Shown one piece after another: positions 6,012 through 16,734 of a stretch of DNA of 22,484 nt. Positions within the stretch are counted from its first letter, which is position 1. Every line of letters begins with the position of its first letter. The stretch is from positions 1-22,484 of the forward strand of contig JBFWRS010000049.1 of NCBI GenBank assembly GCA_050248795.1, read 5' to 3'. The translations under genes and the position numbers were made by a program. The notes under the pieces are model-generated. The model saw only the letters and a program-made list of their open reading frames with translations. It was not told where the DNA came from and made no database searches. This DNA comes from CAZTDU01 sp050248795. GTDB taxonomy: Bacteria; Pseudomonadota; Gammaproteobacteria; Burkholderiales; SG8-39.

Positions 6012-6870
6012 GCGCCTCTCCGGCCTTCCCCGCCACCGGCCGCAGCGCGGGCAGCAGCGGCAGCAGCGCTTCGATGCCGCCGGAGAACGCGTCCCAGTAC
6101 AGGCGCGCCAGCACACCGGCGAGCGTCTCGACCTTGGCCGCCGGCGCCGGGCGCAGCGCGCGCTCCAGCGCGTCGCGCGAGATCGCGCCGAGCAGGCGGT
6201 CGGCGGCATCCAGCACCGGCATCACCGAGGTGTGCGACCAGCCCGGATGCGCGAGCGCACCGGCGAGCGGCGTCTGCGCCGACATCACCTGCTGCGGCTT
6301 CGCCATGATCGCGGCGAGGCTGGCCGCTGGCGGCGCGCGCAACAGCGTGCTCAGCGCCACCCAGCCCTCGAGCCTGCGCTCGGCGTCGGTGACGAACACG
6401 CGCTGCACCGGCGCATCGACGTGGCGCAGCCGCTCGATGGCGTCGGCGGCGCGCGTCGTGCCCGGCAGCGCCAGCACGTCGACTTCGGTCCAGGCACCGA
6501 CGCTGTCCTGCATGTAGCCGAGCATCAGTTGCGAGGACATCGCCACCACCGTGGGCAGGCCTTCCAGCAGCCGCGCGCGGCGCGGCTCGGCGACGTGGCG
6601 CAGCACCGCCACCAGCGGCTGCGTGCCCAGGTCCGCCAGCAGCGCCAGCGCGCGCTCGTCGTCCAGTGCTGCCAGGCTGCGCGCCGCGGCATCCGGGCGC
6701 ATGGCGGCGAACACCGGCGCCGCGACGCGGGCGGGTGCGTGCGCGAGCAGCGCTGCCGCCTCGCCCGGGTCCTGCCCTTCGAGCACCCGCGCGGCCTCGA
6801 CCGGGTGCGTACGCATGAACGCCAGGCTCAGCGTGCCGGCGTCAGCCAACGTGGCCACCGTTGCCACCAT
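6001..6870 (-). CDS. soluble MgtE-N / CBS domain protein
   Basis: The product is 289 aa and lacks the channel domain. Residues about 15-120 resemble the MgtE-N superhelix (PVEAARVLEGQDPGEAAALL, then DERALALLADL). Residues 125-240 resemble a CBS pair (AADAIERLRHVDAPVQRVFV, HTSVMPVLDAADRLLGAISR). The stretch DSVGAW...AADAIERL lines up with DSAGRL...VAEAIERL of the MgtE encoded next, so the two are paralogous. The C-terminal 45 residues are hydrophobic-amphipathic, not a pore. The gene overlaps mscS by 29 nt upstream and mgtE by 11 nt downstream. It could be a Mg2+/nucleotide sensor acting with MgtE. The start is uncertain (ATG 6870 is poorly supported; Met19 is an alternative). Confidence 0.82.
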   Translation of the reverse strand: MVATVATLADAGTLSLAFMRTHPVEAARVLEGQDPGEAAALLAHAPARVAAPVFAAMRPDAAARSLAALDDERALALLADLGTQPLVAVLRHVAEPRRARLLEGLPTVVAMSSQLMLGYMQDSVGAWTEVDVLALPGTTRAADAIERLRHVDAPVQRVFVTDAERRLEGWVALSTLLRAPPAASLAAIMAKPQQVMSAQTPLAGALAHPGWSHTSVMPVLDAADRLLGAISRDALERALRPAPAAKVETLAGVLARLYWDAFSGGIEALLPLLPALRPVAGKAGEARER

Positions 6871-7666
6871 TCAGCAGCGTGATCGGCTGCTCGTTGGCGA
6901 CGCTGCCGGGTATCGCGACGCGGCCCTCGGCGGTCTCCAGCACCAGCGAGGTGACGGTAACGTCGACGATGCGGCCCTCGAAGCCGGCGACGCGCACGCG
7001 CTGGCCGACGTCGAAGGCCTGGCGCAGGCAGTGCGCGCCGATCAGGTTGGCGACGTAGCCGCGCGCGCCCAGGCTCATGGCGACGGTGACGCCGCCCAGC
7101 ACCGACGCCACCACCAGCGCGGCGAGGATGGCGATCCAGGTCACCTTGATGCCGATCTGGTCGGCGCCGACCAGGATCGCCGCCACCAGCGTGCCCACCT
7201 GCGCCAGCCGCGCCAGCGCGCTGCGCTGCGCCGGCTGCAGCCGCGTCGCGGTGGCGTTCACGAGGTCGGCGACGAAGCTCGCCAGCACGTAGCCTGCAAC
7301 CACGATCAGCAGGCCCGCGGCCAGCGTGGGCAGGTAATCGAGCAGCCGCGACAGCCAGTCGGTGAAGGTCTGCAGGCCGAGCAGGTGCGTGGCCGCGGTG
7401 ACGAAGAACAGCAGCACCACCCAGTAGACGATGGTGCCCAGCACGTGCGCCGAGCGGCCGACGCGCAGGCGCGCGTGGCCGGCAAGGTTGGCGATCAGCG
7501 TGTCGGCGAGCTGCATGCCGCGCACCGCGGCGACGCGCAGCAGCCGCGCCAGCAGCCAGCCGGCGACCAGCAGCAGCAGCGCGCCGATGAGGCTGGGCAG
7601 GTGCGTGCCCAGGCGTTCGATCAGCGTGTTGGCAACGCTGCTGAGTGATGCGCCGAATTCTTTCAT
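6842..7666 (-). CDS. small-conductance mechanosensitive channel (MscS family)
   Basis: The product is 274 aa and predicted to be an inner-membrane protein. Hydrophobic segments lie at about residues 22-42, 78-100, 112-135, 150-170 and 175-195; the first ones have the glycine-rich pattern of the conserved TM-helix repeat found in small MscS homologues. The pore-lining and beta-domain region follows: VAMSLGARGYVANLIGA, then FDVGQRVRVAGFEGRIVDV and VAIPGSVANEQPITLLNG, the classical MscS 'DIGD.V.V.G..G.V..I' and 'IPN' motifs in modified form. It would release solutes under hypo-osmotic stress. It begins 27 nt after der and may be read through from the ndk-der transcript. Confidence 0.88.
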   Translation of the reverse strand: MKEFGASLSSVANTLIERLGTHLPSLIGALLLLVAGWLLARLLRVAAVRGMQLADTLIANLAGHARLRVGRSAHVLGTIVYWVVLLFFVTAATHLLGLQTFTDWLSRLLDYLPTLAAGLLIVVAGYVLASFVADLVNATATRLQPAQRSALARLAQVGTLVAAILVGADQIGIKVTWIAILAALVVASVLGGVTVAMSLGARGYVANLIGAHCLRQAFDVGQRVRVAGFEGRIVDVTVTSLVLETAEGRVAIPGSVANEQPITLLNGGNGGHVG

Positions 7667-7693
7667 GCGGCGATGGTACCTTTTTGTCGCGCG

Positions 7694-9028
7694 CTAGCGC
7701 TTGCGTGCATCCGTCGCGTAGGGGTTGCGGCCGGTGCGGAACTCGATGCGCATCGGCGTGCCCACCAGGCCGAATGCGCTGCGAAAGCTCGATTCGAGGT
7801 AGCGCTTGTAGGTGTCCGGCACGCTGTCCAGCGAGTTGCCGTGGATCACCACCACCGGCGGATTCATGCCGCCCTGGTGCGCGTAGCGCAGCTTCGGCCG
7901 CGCGTAGCCCTTCTTCGGCGGCGACTGCTTCTCCACCGCGGCGATCAGCGCGCGCGTGAGCTTGGGCGTGGAGAGTTTCGCGAACGCCGCGGCGTAGGCC
8001 TTGTCCACCGCGCGCATCACGTCGCCCAGGCCCTTGCCCTTGGCCGCCGAGATGAACAGCGCCTCGGCAAAGCCGAGGTAGCCGACCTTGTGGCGCAGCT
8101 CGGCCTTGATGCGCTCGCGCGCCTCCTTGCCGGCGGCATCCCACTTGTTGACCACCACCACCACCGCGCGGCCACGCTCGAGGATGTAGCCGCCGACATG
8201 CGCGTCCTGGTCCGATATGCCTTCGGTGGCGTCCAGCACCAGCACCGCGACGTTGGACTGGTCGATGGCCTGCAGCGTGCGCACGATGGAAAAGCGCTCG
8301 ACGTCGGCCCCGGACTTGCCGCGCTTGCGCAGGCCCGCGGTGTCGATCAGCGTATAGCGCCTGCCGCCGCGCTGGAACGGCACTTCGATCGGGTCGCGCG
8401 TGGTACCGGGCAGGTCGAACACGATGACCCGCTCCTCGCCCACCAGCGCATTGACCAGCGTGGACTTGCCCACGTTCGGCCGGCCGACGATGCTGACCCG
8501 CGGGTGCTTGTCGTCCGCCCCGGGCGCGTCGTCGCCCTTGTAGCCGGCGAGCACGCGGTCCATCAGCGCTTCCACGCCCTCGCCATGCGCCGCCGAGATC
8601 GGCAGCGGCTCGCCCAGGCCGAGTTCGTGGAATTCGGCCACCGCGGACGCCGCGGACTTGCCCTCGGACTTGTTCACCGCCAGCCAGATGCGTTTCTTCA
8701 GCTTCCTCAGCCGCTCGGCGATGCGCCGGTCGTCCGGCGCCAGGCCGTTCCGCGCGTCGGTGAGGAAGATGACTTCGTCGGCTTCGGCGATCGCCTCGTC
8801 GGCCTGGCGCGCCATGTGCGCGTAGATGCCCTCCTTCGCGCCCGGCTCGAGGCCGCCGGTATCGATGACGATCGAGCCGCAGGGTCCGATGCGGCCGTCG
8901 CCGTAGTGGCGGTCGCGCGTGACCCCGGGCACGTCGACGACGATGGCGTTGCGGCTGCGGGTCAGCCGGTTGAAGAGCGTGGACTTGCCGACGTTCGGCC
9001 GGCCGACCAGCGCAACGACGGGTTTCAC
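7694..9028 (-). CDS. der: ribosome biogenesis GTPase Der (EngA)
   Basis: The product is 444 aa, an essential tandem GTPase that assists 50S subunit assembly in the cytoplasm. GTPase domain 1 has G1 GRPNVGKS (9-16), G2 GVTRDR, G3 DTGG (56-59) and G4 NKSE (119-122). Domain 2 repeats GRPNVGKS (182-189), GTTRDP, DTAG and NKWD. A C-terminal KH-like domain follows (PPVVVIHGN and the basic tail). The start is a GTG at 9028 overlapping the bamB stop as GTGA; the longer frame up to 10144 is bamB read in the wrong frame. In many relatives hfq and hflX follow der; here mscS follows instead. Confidence 0.97.
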   Translation of the reverse strand: MKPVVALVGRPNVGKSTLFNRLTRSRNAIVVDVPGVTRDRHYGDGRIGPCGSIVIDTGGLEPGAKEGIYAHMARQADEAIAEADEVIFLTDARNGLAPDDRRIAERLRKLKKRIWLAVNKSEGKSAASAVAEFHELGLGEPLPISAAHGEGVEALMDRVLAGYKGDDAPGADDKHPRVSIVGRPNVGKSTLVNALVGEERVIVFDLPGTTRDPIEVPFQRGGRRYTLIDTAGLRKRGKSGADVERFSIVRTLQAIDQSNVAVLVLDATEGISDQDAHVGGYILERGRAVVVVVNKWDAAGKEARERIKAELRHKVGYLGFAEALFISAAKGKGLGDVMRAVDKAYAAAFAKLSTPKLTRALIAAVEKQSPPKKGYARPKLRYAHQGGMNPPVVVIHGNSLDSVPDTYKRYLESSFRSAFGLVGTPMRIEFRTGRNPYATDARKR

Positions 9029-10191
9029 GGCGCCGCGGCTATTGCGTACAGGCCGCCGTTCTGCGTCTGCACCAGCAGGCCGCCCGGGATGCGCTGCGGC
9101 GAGGCGAGGATGGCGCTGCCGTCGGTGGCGGCGCGCGAAACGACCTCGCCCGAGGCGCGCGCAACGAAATGCACGTAGCCCTGGAAATCGCCGACCGCGA
9201 CTTCGTTGCCGACCGCGATCGGCAGCGACAGCCTGCGGTGCGCGAGGCGGTCCTGCTTCCACAGCGTGCGGCCGTTGGAGCGGTCGAACGCATGCAGCGT
9301 GCCGCGATCGTCGCTGACATAGGCATGGCGCGCATCGGTACTGACGCCGGTGAACGTGGACATGTCGCGCGCCCAGAGCTGGTTGCCGTTCACCAGCTCG
9401 TAGCAGGCGACGCGGCCCTGGTAGGCGGCGGCGCAGACCTCGCGGCCGATCGCCGCCGGGTCGCCGGCGATGTCGGTGACGCGCTCGAGCTCGGTGGCAC
9501 CCTTGGGCAGCGCGACCGTGGCTTCCCAGCGCGCCGCGCCGTTCGCCAGGCTGATCGCCACCAGCTTGCCGCCGGCGAACCCGGCGTAGACGTTGCCCTG
9601 GCGCACGATCATGCCCGCAGGCGAGCGCACCACCAGCGCTGCCGCGGCGCGCTGGTACACCCAGCGCCGCTTGCCGTCCTCGAGGCCGAACGCAAAGATG
9701 CGGCTGTCGGCGCTGCGCACCAGCGCGAGGCCTTCGGCGACTTCCGGCGCCGCCAGCACTTCGCTGGAGACGCGCGCGCGCCAGCGCACCGTACCGGTGC
9801 CGGCGTCCAGCGCGATCACCTCGCCCTTGTCGGTGCCGACGACGACGAACTTGCCGTCGCTGCCCACGCCGCCCGACAGCATGCCGCCCGCGGACACCCG
9901 CCAGCGCGGCGCGCCATTGGCTGCCGCCAGCCGTACCACGGTGCCGTCGCGCGACGCCGCGTACACGCTGTCGCCCACCACCGCCGGCCTGAACACGAAC
10001 GGGCCGGCGGCACCGAGGCTTGCCTGCCACAGCGTGCGCGCCGCCTGCGCGCCTGAGAGCACCGGCAGCGCGGCGGGCTTGGGACCGGTGGGCGCGCTGG
10101 AGAACCAGTTGACCGGATTCAGGTTGCGCGCCATGTCGGCGCAACCCGCGAGCGCCGCGCAGGCGAGCGCCACGATCGCGACGCGGCGCAC
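9025..10191 (-). CDS. bamB: outer membrane protein assembly factor BamB
   Basis: The product is 388 aa, a lipoprotein of the BAM complex that helps insert beta-barrel proteins into the outer membrane. The N-terminus is a lipoprotein signal with lipobox LAGC (Cys17). The rest is an eight-bladed PQQ-type beta-propeller; repeated blades read, for example, LWQASLGAAGPFVFRPAVVG, TVRWRARVSSEVLAAPEVAE and TLWKQDRLAHRRLSLPIAVG. I chose the GTG at 10191, which has GGAGG 8 nt upstream and lies 4 nt after the yfgM stop. The ATG 24 nt earlier would place residues before the signal peptide. The gene overlaps der by 4 nt. Confidence 0.95.
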   Translation of the reverse strand: MRRVAIVALACAALAGCADMARNLNPVNWFSSAPTGPKPAALPVLSGAQAARTLWQASLGAAGPFVFRPAVVGDSVYAASRDGTVVRLAAANGAPRWRVSAGGMLSGGVGSDGKFVVVGTDKGEVIALDAGTGTVRWRARVSSEVLAAPEVAEGLALVRSADSRIFAFGLEDGKRRWVYQRAAAALVVRSPAGMIVRQGNVYAGFAGGKLVAISLANGAARWEATVALPKGATELERVTDIAGDPAAIGREVCAAAYQGRVACYELVNGNQLWARDMSTFTGVSTDARHAYVSDDRGTLHAFDRSNGRTLWKQDRLAHRRLSLPIAVGNEVAVGDFQGYVHFVARASGEVVSRAATDGSAILASPQRIPGGLLVQTQNGGLYAIAAAP

Positions 10192-10195
10192 CGCG

Positions 10196-10828
10196 CTAGC
10201 CTCCGAGCGCATCGAGGCGCATCTGTACGCCGGCGCGGAAGTCGCCGCCGTGCTTCCCGGACTTTTCCAGCGCCAGCTTGTAGGCGGCCTTCGCCTCTTC
10301 GGCCTGGTCCTTCGCCACCAGGATGTCGCCGCGTAGCAGCGCGTACTGCGCCTCGAAGGGCGCGGCATGCTTCTCCGCGAGCACCTTCAGCGCCTCGTCG
10401 TAGGCCTTCTCGTCCAGCAGCACGCCGGCAAGACGCAGCCGCGCAATGTCGCGCAGTTCCGCGGCAGGCGATTTCTGCGCCACCCATTCCAGTTGCAGCT
10501 TCGCCGCTTTCAGGTCTTCGCGGTCGAAGAGGAACTTGGCCGAGGCAAGCGCGCCCATGGACGCATACAGCGAGCGGGGATAGTTCTCGATCAGCGCGCC
10601 GGAGGCGTCGCGCACCGCCTTGGCGTCGTTTGCGGCGATGCCCTTGGTCAACTGCGCATACACGCCGCCGGCGGCGAGCGACTGGTTGTTCTGGTGCCAG
10701 ACCCAGCCGCGCCAGCCCGCCACGGCGATCGCGATCGCCGCGATGACCACCAGCACCATGTTGCCGTTGTCGTTCCACCACGCCTTCAGCGTGGCGATTT
10801 TTTCCTGCTCTTCCAGATCGTATGCCAT
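10196..10828 (-). CDS. yfgM: YfgM family protein (ancillary SecYEG translocon subunit)
   Basis: The product is 210 aa with a typical YfgM layout: a short cytoplasmic N-terminus (MAYDLEEQEKIATLKAWW), one transmembrane helix at about residues 23-44, and a periplasmic TPR-like domain (DREDLKAAKLQLEWV, DEKAYDEALKVLAEK, AKDQAEEAKAAYKLALEK). In E. coli YfgM binds SecYEG and the chaperone PpiD and is thought to pass exported proteins to periplasmic chaperones. It lies between hisS (14 nt) and bamB (4 nt), the standard order. The ATG has a GGAAGG site. Confidence 0.93.
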   Translation of the reverse strand: MAYDLEEQEKIATLKAWWNDNGNMVLVVIAAIAIAVAGWRGWVWHQNNQSLAAGGVYAQLTKGIAANDAKAVRDASGALIENYPRSLYASMGALASAKFLFDREDLKAAKLQLEWVAQKSPAAELRDIARLRLAGVLLDEKAYDEALKVLAEKHAAPFEAQYALLRGDILVAKDQAEEAKAAYKLALEKSGKHGGDFRAGVQMRLDALGG

Positions 10829-10842
10829 CAGCCTTCCCGGTT

Positions 10843-12123
<1,281 letters not shown>

Positions 12124-12127
12124 GGTC

Positions 12128-13386
<1,259 letters not shown>

Positions 13387-13390
<4 letters not shown>

Positions 13391-14346
13391 GGCAGGCTCA
13401 GGCGGGCGACTTCCACCTTGATGTGGGGCGCGAGGTCCACCGGCTTGCCGTCGTAGGCCAGGCGCACGTGGCGCGCATTGCCGATCACCAGCGCGAACGG
13501 CGGTTCGCCCTCGACCACGCGCTCGGTGCCGCCCGGGTGCATCTGCGACACCAGCAGCGTGCGGCCGTTGCTGCCGCGGATCTCGACCCAGGATTCGCGC
13601 TCGAAGCGCAGTTCGATGCGACGAGTGGCGGCAGCGGCGGCGGTCGCTTCCGCGGACGTCGTTGCCGCCGCCGGCGAATCCGTGGCCGTCGTCGCCGCGA
13701 CCGCCGCGGCGGCGTCAGGCCGCGCTTCGCTTGCCGCCGGCTCGGTCGTGGCCGGCGCGGGCTCGGCCGCGACAGCGGCAGGCTTCTCTTCCCGCGCCGC
13801 CTGCTGCTGCAGCGGCGTGAAGCTTGACGCCGTCGTGGCGACCACCGCGCCCTTCTGCGAGGGGGGCGAGGGGGGCGCGGGCAGCGCCGACGCGGGCACG
13901 AAGCTCAACTTCGCCGCGCTGCGCTCCTGCTGCCAGCCCCAGGCTACCCACGCCACCAGCGCGAGCGCGGCGATGGACAGCCCGACGTAGAGCGTGTTGC
14001 CGCGCTTTCCCGGCTCGGAGAACGGGATCGGCGGCCGCAGCGACACCGCGCTCGACGTGGTATCGCGGCCCTTCATCTGCTCGCCGCCGCGCGCGATCAG
14101 CGCCTCTGCGTCCACGCCCAGCAGCTTCGCGTAGGAACGCAGCATGCCGCGCGCGAAGGTGCCGGCAGGCAGTTCGTCGAACCTGTCCTGCTCCATCGCC
14201 TCGATCTTGCGGGGCGCGAGCTTCAGCTGCTGCGCGCAATCCTCGAGCGACAGGCCGAGCGACTGGCGTGCGCGCGCGAGCGTCTCGCCGACGCTTTCCT
14301 CGCGCGGCGGTTCCGCTGCGCCCTGCGGGTCGTGCTGCTCAGTCAT
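13387..14346 (-). CDS. rodZ: RodZ-like helix-turn-helix membrane protein
   Basis: The product is 319 aa. An N-terminal HTH_25 domain lies at about residues 18-85 (ETLARARQSLGLSLEDCAQQ, IEAMEQDRFDELPAGTFARG). One transmembrane helix is at about 118-137, then a long Ala/Pro/Thr/Ser-rich linker (150-240). The C-terminal DUF4115 beta domain (244-315) includes SWVEIRGSNGRTLL and PFALVIGNARHVRL. RodZ couples cytoplasmic MreB to the peptidoglycan elongation machinery and sets rod shape. The gene overlaps pilW by 8 nt and ispG by 4 nt. The linker is low-complexity and compositionally extreme but in frame. Confidence 0.93.
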
Positions 14347-15118
14347 ACTCTCCGCGTTGCAGCAGCTGGTATTCGCGCGAGGTCGGGAAGCGGCGGCGCA
14401 ACTGGTTGGCGAAGCTCGCCTCGGCGAGGCGCTCGCCGAGCTTGCGCTCGACCCTGACCGCGAGCCACAGCGATTCCGGATTCGGCGCGTAGATCTTCTG
14501 GAAGCGCGTCACCATGCGGCGCGCCTCGTCGAGCTTGCCCTCGCGCAGGCGGATGTCGCCCAGCCTGAGCAGCGATATCGGCTCGTCGGGCTCGATCTTC
14601 TGCGCCTGCTCGTAGTAGGCCTCGGCCTCCTTCAGCTTGCCCACCTGCTGCATGCACTGCCCCGCGGTGGCGTAGGAACGCCATGGCGTGGGGTACAGCG
14701 GGTTGCGGATCGCCTGGACGAAGAACTTGATCGCGTCGTCCTCGCGGCCGGTCTGGCAGAGGAACCAGCCGTAGTTGTGGTTGATGTCGGAGTCGTTCGG
14801 CGAAAGCTGCAGCGCGCGCCGGAAGCTCTGCTCGGCAAGCGAGTTCTCCTTCAGCTCCATGTAGACCAGGCCGAACATGCTGTGCGCCTGCGCGTAGTTC
14901 GGGTCCGCCGCGACGGCGTTGCGCAGCTCCTCGAGCGCGACCGCCATGTTGCCGCGCCCGTAGTAGGCCGCGGCAAGCTCGGTGCGCACCCTGGCGCGGT
15001 TGCGCGGATCCCCCACCTCGCCGACGATGGTGCCGGTATCGGCGGTGGGCACGCTGGTGGCGGGTTGTTCGGCGCAGGCCGCGAGCAGAGCCGCCGCGAG
15101 GCATAGCAGTCGTTTCAT
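14339..15118 (-). CDS. pilW: type IV pilus biogenesis/stability lipoprotein PilW (PilF)
   Basis: The product is 259 aa. It is an outer-membrane lipoprotein needed for multimerising the PilQ secretin in type IV pilus assembly. The signal peptide MKRLLCLAAALLAAC ends in a lipobox with Cys15. It is followed by at least four TPR units (TELAAAYYGRGNMAVALEEL, AHSMFGLVYMELKENSLAEQ, NYGWFLCQTGREDDAIKFF, KLKEAEAYYEQAQKIEPDEP). The ATG at 15118 overlaps the rlmN stop as ATGA; the longer open frame upstream is rlmN in another frame. No other pilus genes are in the window; pil genes usually lie elsewhere in these genomes. Confidence 0.95.
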   Translation of the reverse strand: MKRLLCLAAALLAACAEQPATSVPTADTGTIVGEVGDPRNRARVRTELAAAYYGRGNMAVALEELRNAVAADPNYAQAHSMFGLVYMELKENSLAEQSFRRALQLSPNDSDINHNYGWFLCQTGREDDAIKFFVQAIRNPLYPTPWRSYATAGQCMQQVGKLKEAEAYYEQAQKIEPDEPISLLRLGDIRLREGKLDEARRMVTRFQKIYAPNPESLWLAVRVERKLGERLAEASFANQLRRRFPTSREYQLLQRGEYD

Positions 15119-16212
15119 GCGTTTAGCTCCGTGAGTTGGATGGTCCTGACGCTGCGGCGGGTGCGGTCGGCGACGTCGCCGGCGAGCTGTCCGCAGGCGG
15201 CGTCGATGGCGTCGCCGCGCGTCTTGCGGGTGGTCACCGTCAGCCCCGCGCCCTGCAGGATGCGCGCGAACGCGCGGATGCGCTCCGCGCCGGAGCGGCG
15301 GAACCGCGCCTGCGGAAACGGGTTGAACGGAATCAGGTTGAACTTGCAGCGCACCTCGGCGGCGATCGCCACCAGCTCGCGCGCATGCGCGTCGGCGTCG
15401 TTCACGCCCTCGAGCATCACGTACTCGAAGGTGATGAAGTCGCGCGGCGCCTTCTCGAGGTAACGATTGCACGCCGCGATGAGCTCGCGGATCGGGTGCT
15501 TGCGGTTCACCGGCACCAGCTCGTCGCGCAGCGCGTCGTTGGATGCGTGCAGCGACACCGCCAGCGCCACCGGGCATTCGTCGCGCAGGCGGTCCATGCC
15601 CGGCACCACGCCGGAGGTCGACACCGTGACGCGGCGCCGCGACAGCCCGTAGGCGTTGTCGTCCAGCATCAGCCTGAGCGCAGGTATGACGTTGTCGAGG
15701 TTCAGCATCGGCTCGCCCATGCCCATCATCACCACGTTGGTGATGGCGCGCGGGGCGGCGCCGCGCTTGCCCGCGGCGAGCATGCGGTTGGCGAGCCAGA
15801 GCTGGCCGATGATTTCGCCGGTGCGCAGGTTGCGGTTGAAGCCCTGCTTGCCGGTGAGGCAGAAAGCGCAATCGAGCGTGCAGCCGGCCTGGCTGGACAC
15901 GCACAGCGTGCCGCGCGAGGTTTCCGGGATGAATACCGCGTCGACCGCATTTGCGCCGTCGACCTTGAGCAGCCACTTGCGCGTGCCGTCCGACGCGGTC
16001 TGGTCGCCCACCACCTCGGGCGCGGCGATGCAGGCTTCGGCCGCCAGCCGCGCACGCACATCGCGCGCGATGTCCGTCATCGCGTCGAAATCGGCGGCAC
16101 CGCGCTGGTGGATCCAGCGCAGCACCTGCCGCGCGCGAAACGGCTTCTCGCCCATCGCGGCGAAGTACCGTTCCAGCGCGGCCGGATCGAGGTCGAGGAG
16201 GTTGACGCTCAT
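15115..16212 (-). CDS. rlmN: dual-specificity rRNA/tRNA methyltransferase RlmN
   Basis: The product is 365 aa, a radical-SAM enzyme that methylates C2 of A2503 in 23S rRNA and A37 in tRNAs. The radical-SAM motif C-x3-C-x2-C is at Cys111, Cys115, Cys118 (GCTLDCAFCLTG). The methyl-carrying Cys is at 340 (DAACGQLAG). Other family landmarks are MMGMGEPMLN and SLHASND. I chose ATG 16212 (MSVNLLDLDP), which matches the conserved length; the upstream 25 residues are inside the ndk region. The gene lies 7 nt after ndk. Confidence 0.98.
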   Translation of the reverse strand: MSVNLLDLDPAALERYFAAMGEKPFRARQVLRWIHQRGAADFDAMTDIARDVRARLAAEACIAAPEVVGDQTASDGTRKWLLKVDGANAVDAVFIPETSRGTLCVSSQAGCTLDCAFCLTGKQGFNRNLRTGEIIGQLWLANRMLAAGKRGAAPRAITNVVMMGMGEPMLNLDNVIPALRLMLDDNAYGLSRRRVTVSTSGVVPGMDRLRDECPVALAVSLHASNDALRDELVPVNRKHPIRELIAACNRYLEKAPRDFITFEYVMLEGVNDADAHARELVAIAAEVRCKFNLIPFNPFPQARFRRSGAERIRAFARILQGAGLTVTTRKTRGDAIDAACGQLAGDVADRTRRSVRTIQLTELNA

Positions 16213-16219
16213 GTGCCCG

Positions 16220-16645
16220 CTAGCGCGAGAAGACCTCGCAGGCCGGGAAGAAATACGCGATCTCGACCTTCGCGGTCTCCGGCGCATCCGAGCCGTGCAC
16301 CGCGTTGGCGTCGATGCTGTCGGCGAAATCCGCGCGGATCGTGCCCTTCGCCGCCTTCTTCGGGTCGGTCGCGCCCATCAGCTCGCGGTTCTTCGCGATC
16401 GCGTTGTCGCCTTCGAGCACCTGGATCACCACCGGGCCCGAGATCATGAAGTCGACCAGGTCCTTGAAGAACGGCCGCTCGCGATGCACCGCGTAGAAGC
16501 CCTCGGCTTCCGCACGCGACAGCTGCGCCATGCGCGCGGCGGCGATCCTCAGCCCTGCGGCCTCGAAACGGGCGTAGATTTGACCGATGACGTTCTTCTT
16601 CACTGCATCGGGTTTGATGATCGACAGCGTTTGTTCCAACGGCAT
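16220..16645 (-). CDS. ndk: nucleoside diphosphate kinase
   Basis: The product is 141 aa, the exact family length. It transfers the gamma-phosphate from ATP to other NDPs through a phospho-histidine. The signature NAVHGSDAPETA carries His117; the N-terminus LSIIKPDAVKKN and the RPFFKDLVDFM stretch are canonical. I chose ATG 16645 (MPLEQTLSIIKPDAV). It is the first gene of the leftward chain, with a promoter-like site about 40 nt upstream, divergent from the crotonase gene. Confidence 0.98.
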   Translation of the reverse strand: MPLEQTLSIIKPDAVKKNVIGQIYARFEAAGLRIAAARMAQLSRAEAEGFYAVHRERPFFKDLVDFMISGPVVIQVLEGDNAIAKNRELMGATDPKKAAKGTIRADFADSIDANAVHGSDAPETAKVEIAYFFPACEVFSR

Positions 16646-16667
16646 GCGTGCAACTCCATCAGCGACG

Positions 16668-16695
16668 TTATTAGGGTAACTGGGAATTGTATCAT
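16668..16695 (+). promoter_or_regulatory. weak candidate promoter for the crotonase gene, overlapping the ndk -10
   Basis: On the plus strand, TTATTA (16668-16673) and TATCAT (16690-16695) are 16 nt apart. They match sigma-70 only moderately. TATCAT overlaps the minus-strand extended -10, so the two divergent promoters could compete for polymerase. Confidence 0.3.
16686..16694 (-). promoter_or_regulatory. candidate extended -10 promoter for ndk chain
   Basis: Read on the minus strand, TGATACAAT (16694 to 16686) is an extended -10 (TGN plus TACAAT, one base from TATAAT). It lies 40 nt upstream of the ndk ATG. There is no good -35 at 17 nt; TTGCTG is about 21 nt away. Extended -10 promoters tolerate a weak -35. 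This is the only plausible start for the ndk-to-der chain that I can see. Confidence 0.55.
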
Positions 16696-16734
16696 GCGTG
16701 AACTGTGTTTCCAGCAAAAACAAGGACTTGCACC

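Noticed and set aside
4995..6308. Long plus-strand ORFs opposite mgtE, der, ispG and others (for example 4995-6308, 7673-9178, 12092-13456)
   Set aside because: They are antisense shadows of high-G+C genes: rich in Arg, His, Ala and Gln, no family motifs, and the minus-strand genes are certain.
7694..10144. A single 816-aa minus-strand ORF that would look like a BamB-Der fusion
   Set aside because: The part before the Der start at 9028 is bamB read in the wrong frame. BamB itself is complete in another frame and ends at the Der GTG.
13600..13910. Low-complexity Ala/Thr-rich region as a possible repeat array or frameshifted gene
   Set aside because: It is the in-frame linker of RodZ between the membrane helix and DUF4115; such linkers are normal in the family.
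14339..15976. A 545-aa minus-strand ORF ending as PilW
   Set aside because: Its first half is an out-of-frame reading of rlmN, which is intact. PilW has its own ATG and lipoprotein signal at 15118.
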